Source: Acidimicrobiaceae bacterium | Lineage (GTDB): Bacteria; Actinomycetota; Acidimicrobiia; Acidimicrobiales; RAAP-2 | DNA length: 64,000 nucleotides | Assembly (NCBI GenBank): GCA_003132165.1 | Contig: PKWW01000060.1 | Span: 46,807 to 110,806 of the forward strand | Reading direction: 5' to 3' | In this document: piece by piece, positions 58,305 through 64,000 of the stretch | Layout of the letters: each line of letters begins with the position of its first letter | Numbering within the stretch: position 1 is the first letter of the stretch | Program-made: the position numbers and the translations under genes | The notes under the pieces: generated by a model | Told to the model about the DNA's origin: nothing | What the model saw: the letters and a program-made list of their open reading frames with translations, nothing else | The model's database searches: none

Positions 58305-59651
58305 GTGAGCAAAGACCCCACTGACAACTTCGACGAGACACCGAGCACGCACGATCCGTTACGGTCGCAAGCGCACGACGCCGCTGAGCCCTTCGCGTCA
58401 CCGCACATCGCGAACGCGCCCGATGACGACACCTACGACGATTGGCACGCCAACGAGCCCAAAGGCCCTGACCACGGGGTCCATGGCACCGGCGACAAGG
58501 CGCCGATCGTTGACGAGATGCCACTCTCATCACAGGGCCGGTCCTCGCGCACGCCATGGTCGTCACGGATCTCGCTGCTGCTCATCGCCGCCCTCGTCGG
58601 CGGACTCGCCGGACATTTCAGTTCTTCATCGTCTACAAGCAATGACGGCATCACCATCAACGCAGTGAGCTCGGCACCGGGAGCGGCGAAACTATCGAGC
58701 GGACTCAGCATCCCGAGCCTCGTCGCCAAAGTGGAGCCCTCAATTGTCTCCATCGACGTGAAGGGGGGTGGGGAAGAGGATCAGGGTACCGGCATGATCG
58801 TCACCGCCAACGGTCTGGTCGTCACGAACAATCACGTCATCGCCGCCGCCGTCAATGGGGGATCGATCACCGTCACCCGCACCGGTACGACCAAGAGCCT
58901 GAAGGCCGTGCTCGTGGGGACCAATCCGATCGACGACGTCGCGCTCATCAGAATTGAGAAGGCGACAAATCTTCCCTTCGTGACCTTCGGCAACTCCAAC
59001 GCCCTCGTCGCGGGTGATGCGGTCGTTGCCATTGGCAACGCGCTCGGACTCGCCGCCAGCACGCCCACCGTCACCTCGGGTATCGTCTCGGCCCTCGGTC
59101 GCACGGTCACCGCGGGCACGGGTTCATCGTCCGAGACCCTCTCCAACATGATTCAGACCGACGCTGCGATCAACCCGGGCAACTCGGGTGGTCCGCTGCT
59201 CGACGCCGAGGGCGACGTCGTGGGCATGAATACAGCGGTCGCGGGGACCCTGTCCGACGGCACGAGCGCGCAGAACATCGGGTTCGCGATCCCTGTCGCC
59301 ACCATTGAATCACTACTGAAGACCCTGAAGGCCGGCGAAAGTGTCGTCAACCACGGAGCGTTCATTGGTGTGGAGATCTCATCGATGACTCCGACGCTGC
59401 AGGCTGAATACAACTTCTCGGTCTCGAGCGGCGCCGTCGTCATGAGCGTCATCGCCGGTACGGGAGCCGCCAACGCCGGGGTCAAGCAGGGCGACGTGAT
59501 CGTGGGCATCAACAAGACGACAATCAGCGGGGCTCAGGATGTCTCGAGCGTCATCTCGTCATTGCGACCAGGTGACGTCGTCGTGCTCAAGATCGTTCGC
59601 GGCACCAAACACATCACTCTGCACGTGACACTCGGCACGGAACCTAAATAA
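58305..59651 (+). CDS. HtrA-like trypsin-type serine protease with PDZ domain
   Basis: Single TM anchor, TNNHVI, DVALIRIE, QTDAAINPGNSGGPLLDAEG, PDZ-like C-terminus. Confidence 0.94.
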   Translation: MSKDPTDNFDETPSTHDPLRSQAHDAAEPFASPHIANAPDDDTYDDWHANEPKGPDHGVHGTGDKAPIVDEMPLSSQGRSSRTPWSSRISLLLIAALVGGLAGHFSSSSSTSNDGITINAVSSAPGAAKLSSGLSIPSLVAKVEPSIVSIDVKGGGEEDQGTGMIVTANGLVVTNNHVIAAAVNGGSITVTRTGTTKSLKAVLVGTNPIDDVALIRIEKATNLPFVTFGNSNALVAGDAVVAIGNALGLAASTPTVTSGIVSALGRTVTAGTGSSSETLSNMIQTDAAINPGNSGGPLLDAEGDVVGMNTAVAGTLSDGTSAQNIGFAIPVATIESLLKTLKAGESVVNHGAFIGVEISSMTPTLQAEYNFSVSSGAVVMSVIAGTGAANAGVKQGDVIVGINKTTISGAQDVSSVISSLRPGDVVVLKIVRGTKHITLHVTLGTEPK

Positions 59652-59653
59652 AC

Positions 59654-60421
59654 TCAGCCAACGGTGGCGATGCCGCCGTCCACTGGAAGGATCACCCCGG
59701 TGATGTAACTCGCGGCGGGTGAGGCGAGAAAGATAGCGGCGCCCGCCATATCCGACGGCTTACCTATTCGCTTCATCGGCGCGCTCTGGGCGATGCTGTC
59801 GCCGAACGCCTCGAGCGTCGCCTTCATCATCTTGGACTCGAAGGGGCCGGGCGCGATTGCGTTGACGGTCACGTTGGGCGCCATGGCCTTTGCGAGGTGA
59901 CGGGTCAATTGGTGCACCGCGGCCTTGGACGCTGAATAGGCGTAGGTCTCGAGTGTCGGTACATGGATGCCGTCGATCGAGCCGATGTTGATCACTCGAG
60001 CCGGACTCTCTGGCGTACCAGAGGCCTCGAGTAGAGGGCGCAGGAACCTGGTCAGGTGGAACACGCCCTTCACGTTGAGTGCCAACACGCGTTCGAACGC
60101 CATCTCGTCGTACTCGGCCATGGGCGCGCCCCACGTGGCGCCGGCGTTGTTCACCAGTACGTCCAAGTGGTGCTCACGACTCGAAATCTCGTTCGCGAGG
60201 CGCTGACACTCAGCCTCGGTCGACAAGTCGGCCGGCAGCGAAATGCACTCACCGTGCTCGCTCAGTTCTTTGGCCAGCGCGTCGCACACGTCAGCCTTGC
60301 GTGAGGAGATGTAGACCTTGGCACCCGCCTCGACGAATCCGCGAGCGATCATCTCGCCAATACCGCGACTACCGCCGGTTACGAGTACGACCTTGCCACT
60401 GACATCAAAAAGAGCGTTCAT
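59654..60421 (-). CDS. SDR family oxidoreductase
   Basis: VVLVTGGSRGIGEMIARGFVEAG, NNAGATWG, YSASKAAVHQLTRHLAK. Confidence 0.92.
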   Translation of the reverse strand: MNALFDVSGKVVLVTGGSRGIGEMIARGFVEAGAKVYISSRKADVCDALAKELSEHGECISLPADLSTEAECQRLANEISSREHHLDVLVNNAGATWGAPMAEYDEMAFERVLALNVKGVFHLTRFLRPLLEASGTPESPARVINIGSIDGIHVPTLETYAYSASKAAVHQLTRHLAKAMAPNVTVNAIAPGPFESKMMKATLEAFGDSIAQSAPMKRIGKPSDMAGAAIFLASPAASYITGVILPVDGGIATVG

Positions 60422-60628
60422 GTGGCGAAGTGTAGGCGAGCAGACGGTAATACAGTAATAAGGTCAATTCACGAGGTACGCCGTACGGGGGCGCGGAAGT
60501 TCGGGACGGCGCTCGTGAGCGATTACCAAAGCTTCGTCGACGTCATAGGCGCTAACGATTTCTTGTTCGAGACCCTTGAAGACATCGCCCCAGAGGACTC
60601 TGAAGCAGGACGGCTGCGAACCGCTCAA

Positions 60629-61027
60629 TTAGTTACCGACACGCAGGCTGGCCGATGCGAAGGCAGTGACGTCGGTCTTGTTGTTCACGGCGAACTGGCC
60701 GCGAATCGTCCACACACCGCTTGAGGGGAAGTTGAAGGCGCATTCGACTTGACCTTGCACCACTGCTTGGTAGGAGCACGTCAGATTCGGCGAATCAGAG
60801 ACGCCAGGAGCCACCGCGACAATCTTGACGGCGCCCTGGGTATGTTCGGGCAGTACATCCACAATGATGTTGAACGAACCGTTCGAGGCCGACGCCGGCG
60901 AACTGTTGTCGCTGTAATCGAAGGAAAGTGCCAACTTGTTGGGCGGCGACGTGTCAGCTCCTGCCGGAATCGCCAAGAACCCCATACTGGAAGCCACCAA
61001 AAGAGCAGCACAAATCAGCCGACGCAT
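60629..61027 (-). CDS. Small secreted protein of unknown function
   Basis: Signal peptide MRRLICAALLVASSMGFLAIPAGA; two Cys in TCSYQAVVQGQVECAF. Confidence 0.7.
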   Translation of the reverse strand: MRRLICAALLVASSMGFLAIPAGADTSPPNKLALSFDYSDNSSPASASNGSFNIIVDVLPEHTQGAVKIVAVAPGVSDSPNLTCSYQAVVQGQVECAFNFPSSGVWTIRGQFAVNNKTDVTAFASASLRVGN

Positions 61028-61098
61028 AAAACACACTATATCAATTCTACCAGCGAGTATCGCCGATAATGTACCTTATGTAAAGTTAGAGAATTCGG

Positions 61099-62376
61099 TC
61101 AAGGAGTGCGCGGCTCGAACGGGTACCCCGCGATGGTGGGTCCGCTCTCGTCCTTCACGGCCACGAGATTCGCTACGACGTACGAGATGTTGTGTTCCTC
61201 GTGGAACTGCGTAGGAAAGAAGGTGTAGAGCCGCGAACTCTGAAACTTACACTTGATCTCCGGCACGAAATTGGCGTAGTCCTTCGAGGTGAAGTACCAG
61301 AAGGAATTCTCGTTGTAGTACGCAACATGGGTCGGGTCTTGAAATGCGCCACGGCCGTCGGTGCTCGGAGTGAGCGTCAGCAGTATCCCCCCGTGAGCGA
61401 GAAGCCTATAGAACTCATTGAAGAGGGCCACCTTGTCGGGGATGTGCTCGATGAAGTCGCTGGCCCGGATCACGCCCACTGACCCGTCGGGAAGGTCAAT
61501 GCCCTTCGTCACGTCACCCACGATCTCTACATCGGGGTGTGCGTACAGGTCAACGCCTATAAAGCCTTCGGGCTTGTTGTGGGCCGCGCCGAGGTCGAGG
61601 GCGAGCAGCCCCCGGCGCTTGGACCACGCGAGCGCGTTCGCCTGAATGTTCTCGTCATATATACGTGTTGTCTCACGCTGGATGTGCTGGTTCGTCTCAG
61701 GTTCAGATTGGGTGTTCAACGGATGCATCCTCTGGAGATACAGACATTTGTCAAGGTGAAAGAAGTCGGTCTGCTGGTACATCCGACACATGATGTCCTG
61801 GTCGTCCAGCACGCCCAAGTCAGCGTTGTACCCACCCACCGCCTCGTAGAGGTCCTTGCGGAAGGCGCGGACGTGGTTGGGAGCGAACCAGATGTAACTC
61901 ACGTTGCTCGGCAGAGGTTTCATAGCGCGGCACTCGAGTACAAGGCGCCCATCGACCTCCGTGTCGCGGTTACGCCAGCCCATGTCGGTGTTGAACATCA
62001 CGCCGTTGCGGGTGCCATCCTCATTGATCTGGGCAGTATTGCTGTACACGAAGCCAACGTAGGGATTATCCTCGAACGCCGCAACTACATCCGCGAGCGC
62101 TGTCGAAGTCAGAATATCGTCATGGTCGAGTTCGACGAGATACTCCCCCTTCGCCAAGACGCAGGCAGCGCGCTTCGCTGCGCCAACGCCCATCTTCTCG
62201 GACGTGGCAGAGATCAGCACCCTCTCGTCTTGGACCTTAGGCGTCCAGGAAGCTCCACCATTTAAGAGAACAATCCACTCCCAGTCGTCGAATGTCTGTG
62301 CGAGCAGCGACGCCAGACACTCGTCGAGAAAGATTGTCCGATGACTTGGGGTAAAGACCGAGACTGTGGGCATCAA
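61099..62376 (-). CDS. GT2 glycosyltransferase fused to SAM-dependent methyltransferase
   Basis: N-term VSVFTPSHRTIFLDECLASLLAQTFDDWEWIVLLNG, VELDHDDIL; C-term LALDLGAAHNKPEGFIGVDLYAHPDVEIVGDV...IRASDFIEHIPD. Confidence 0.88.
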   Translation of the reverse strand: MMPTVSVFTPSHRTIFLDECLASLLAQTFDDWEWIVLLNGGASWTPKVQDERVLISATSEKMGVGAAKRAACVLAKGEYLVELDHDDILTSTALADVVAAFEDNPYVGFVYSNTAQINEDGTRNGVMFNTDMGWRNRDTEVDGRLVLECRAMKPLPSNVSYIWFAPNHVRAFRKDLYEAVGGYNADLGVLDDQDIMCRMYQQTDFFHLDKCLYLQRMHPLNTQSEPETNQHIQRETTRIYDENIQANALAWSKRRGLLALDLGAAHNKPEGFIGVDLYAHPDVEIVGDVTKGIDLPDGSVGVIRASDFIEHIPDKVALFNEFYRLLAHGGILLTLTPSTDGRGAFQDPTHVAYYNENSFWYFTSKDYANFVPEIKCKFQSSRLYTFFPTQFHEEHNISYVVANLVAVKDESGPTIAGYPFEPRTP

Positions 62377-62377
62377 G

Positions 62378-62998
62378 TTACTTCAGCGACGGGAAGTTCG
62401 TCGGCACTCGGGTGGCCAGCGACGGGTTGAACTTGATGGCGAGCTTCACTTCCTTCTTCGCCAATGCAACATTGCCCAGCTGGTTGTTCAAGAGACCAGC
62501 ATTAAAGAGCGTGTTGGGATCGTTGGGCTTGATGGCGAGGATCTTGTCGTAGTCCGTCAGGGCCAACGTGGGGTCGGATGTCGTCTCAACGACCGCCAGG
62601 TTGAACAATGCGGGTAGGTACTTGGCGTCGAGCTGGATGGCATTGGTGTAATCGCCAATGGCGACTGCAGTATTGCCCTCGGAGGTGTTGATCACGCCAA
62701 GGTTGTAGTAGGCGTACGTCGCGAATTCGCCGGTGTTTGCCGTGTCTTGGGCGATCACCTGGTTGTAGTAACTGGCGGCCTGGGTGTTGTCGCCATTCTC
62801 CTGGGCCAACAGACCCTTTTGCATGAGTGCCTTGGGTGAATTGTTGGTGGAATGGATGTGTACGGCGACGAGCACCACTGCTCCCCCACCAAGCACGACA
62901 ACCACGGCAAGACCAATCAGCCACCACTTGAGACGCGACGGCTTCTTCACCTTCGCGGGCTCGCTCGTAACATCGGTAACTTTCTCATGATTTGCCAT
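62378..62998 (-). CDS. Membrane-anchored TPR-repeat protein
   Basis: TM WWLIGLAVVVVLGGGAVVLVAV; TPR pattern (YAYYNLGVINTSEGNTAVAIGDYTNAIQLD...); start MANHEK. Confidence 0.8.
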   Translation of the reverse strand: MANHEKVTDVTSEPAKVKKPSRLKWWLIGLAVVVVLGGGAVVLVAVHIHSTNNSPKALMQKGLLAQENGDNTQAASYYNQVIAQDTANTGEFATYAYYNLGVINTSEGNTAVAIGDYTNAIQLDAKYLPALFNLAVVETTSDPTLALTDYDKILAIKPNDPNTLFNAGLLNNQLGNVALAKKEVKLAIKFNPSLATRVPTNFPSLK

Positions 62999-63048
62999 TT
63001 CGGACCTTTCGAAGACTCCTAGTGAAACTTTACAGACACCAAGTTCTA

Positions 63049-63068
63049 ACTCGGTGCACTGACCGAGT
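63049..63068 (-). terminator. Hairpin just downstream of the collagen-like gene
   Basis: Perfect ACTCGGT-N6-ACCGAGT 3 nt after the stop; no clear T-tract, so possibly attenuator or mRNA stabiliser. Confidence 0.4.
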
Positions 63069-63071
63069 GAA

Positions 63072-64000
63072 CTACGCCTGCGCTCCAATTACGAACCAGT
63101 CGATAGTGTCGCCCGTCGGAGCCTGGATGTACGAGATTGTAAAGGTCGTAGACGAACTCCCTTGCACTCCAACCGAGGAATTACTCGTTATCGCACCGGT
63201 ACCACTGAACGATACCTCGACTACATCCGATGAGACTGTGCCGACACCGGTAGGTGTGATCGTCACCGTGTGCAACGTGCTTGAGGTTGCCGTCAGACCG
63301 CCTTGCGATCCAGCAGCGTACGTCATAGTGCCGGGATTACCTTGGGAGCCCTGTGGACCCTGCGCACCGGTCGTGCCTTGCGTGCCCGCTGAACCTTGGC
63401 TTCCGACGGCACCCTGGGCGCCGGTCGAACCCTGGAAGCCCTGAGCACCCTGGAAGCCCTGAGCACCCTGGAAGCCCTGCGAACCCTGGAAGCCCTGAGC
63501 ACCCTGGAAGCCCTGAGCACCCTGACTTCCGACGGCACCCTGACTTCCGACGGCACCCTGGGCGCCGGTCGTGCCTTGTGTACCCGTCGTGCCTTGAGCA
63601 CCGGTCGAACCCTGGGTGCCCGTTATTCCCTGTGATCCAGCTGGACCTTGGCTTCCGACGGCGCCCTGGGCACCCTGGGCGCCTTGGGCACCCTGGCTGC
63701 CAACGTTGCCGGCAATCGAACCAGACCATGAAGCGAACGTTCCTGAACCACCAACTGTGTCGACGTTCACCGTAATCGACGTATTCGCTGTAATCGATGT
63801 AATCAAACCCTCCATGTAATCGGAGGGCGTTGTCGGGTAAACGACTCGAACTCTGTCGCCAACGATGTAGGCACCCGTATTAGCGATTCCTGTGAATACC
63901 TTCGAGCCAGTTCCGATTGTGAATGATGCGGTCGAGACGAACGTTGAGTAACCGAGACCGTTCGAACCCTGCGTACCCGTTGTGCCCGTCGTGCCTTGCG
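63072..64000 (-). CDS. Collagen-like (G-X-Y repeat) protein, 5' end beyond window
   Basis: Frame stays open to base 64000 (QGTTGTTGTQGSNGLGYSTF... upstream of the listed Met); long GxQ/GxT triplet tract; non-collagen C-terminal domain. Confidence 0.88.
   Translation of the reverse strand, partial: QGTTGTTGTQGSNGLGYSTFVSTASFTIGTGSKVFTGIANTGAYIVGDRVRVVYPTTPSDYMEGLITSITANTSITVNVDTVGGSGTFASWSGSIAGNVGSQGAQGAQGAQGAVGSQGPAGSQGITGTQGSTGAQGTTGTQGTTGAQGAVGSQGAVGSQGAQGFQGAQGFQGSQGFQGAQGFQGAQGFQGSTGAQGAVGSQGSAGTQGTTGAQGPQGSQGNPGTMTYAAGSQGGLTATSSTLHTVTITPTGVGTVSSDVVEVSFSGTGAITSNSSVGVQGSSSTTFTISYIQAPTGDTIDWFVIGAQA

Noticed and set aside
60422-60724. Plus-strand 100-aa ORF between SDR and secreted protein
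   Set aside because: Part of the translation looks protein-like, but it overlaps the secreted protein's C-terminus and has no RBS or family; insufficient support.
63353-63775. Plus-strand ORFs opposite the collagen repeats
   Set aside because: Periodic HPGSPEHPGSPE-type translations are reflections of the collagen triplet repeats.

Overview
The window is a gene-dense, high-GC bacterial chromosome segment. Gene content points to Actinobacteria, possibly Acidimicrobiia-like (inference): Pup-proteasome locus, FbiC fusion for F420, DUF4193-like protein, mycobacteria-like trmI/mpa and tatA-tatC-helY order. Main blocks, left to right: der (partial); trpD divergent from trpCFBA; an acetate/propionate/C2 block (GPR1/FUN34/YaaH-family transporter, acs, ppsA, acetyl-CoA hydrolase/transferase, prpE) with FAD oxidoreductase, OYE and FAH-family genes; sulfate ABC transporter sbp-cysTWA; a truncated ABC ATPase remnant; tRNA-Pro(GGG); thiO-thiS; gltBD; an acyl-CoA ligase; tkt-tal-pgi-fbiC-LOG-family run; trmI, ferredoxin, mpa-dop-pup-prcB-prcA-pafA; lepB, tatA, tatC, helY; a double ThyX-like protein; a 12-aa-repeat basic protein; htrA-like protease; SDR. 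The right edge holds an accessory cluster: collagen-like protein (runs off the window), TPR membrane protein, GT2-methyltransferase fusion and a small secreted protein. Most of the window is housekeeping. The strongest leads are the collagen-like/GT-MTase cluster, the complementary motif loss in the ThyX-like duplication, the 12-aa repeat protein, an Asp-substituted ferredoxin, Pup ending in GGE, a near-ideal CRP-type site before the acetate transporter, phased repeats at the sbp promoter and a 14-bp-stem hairpin between sbp and cysT. No CRISPR array, rRNA, transposase or integrase was recognised.
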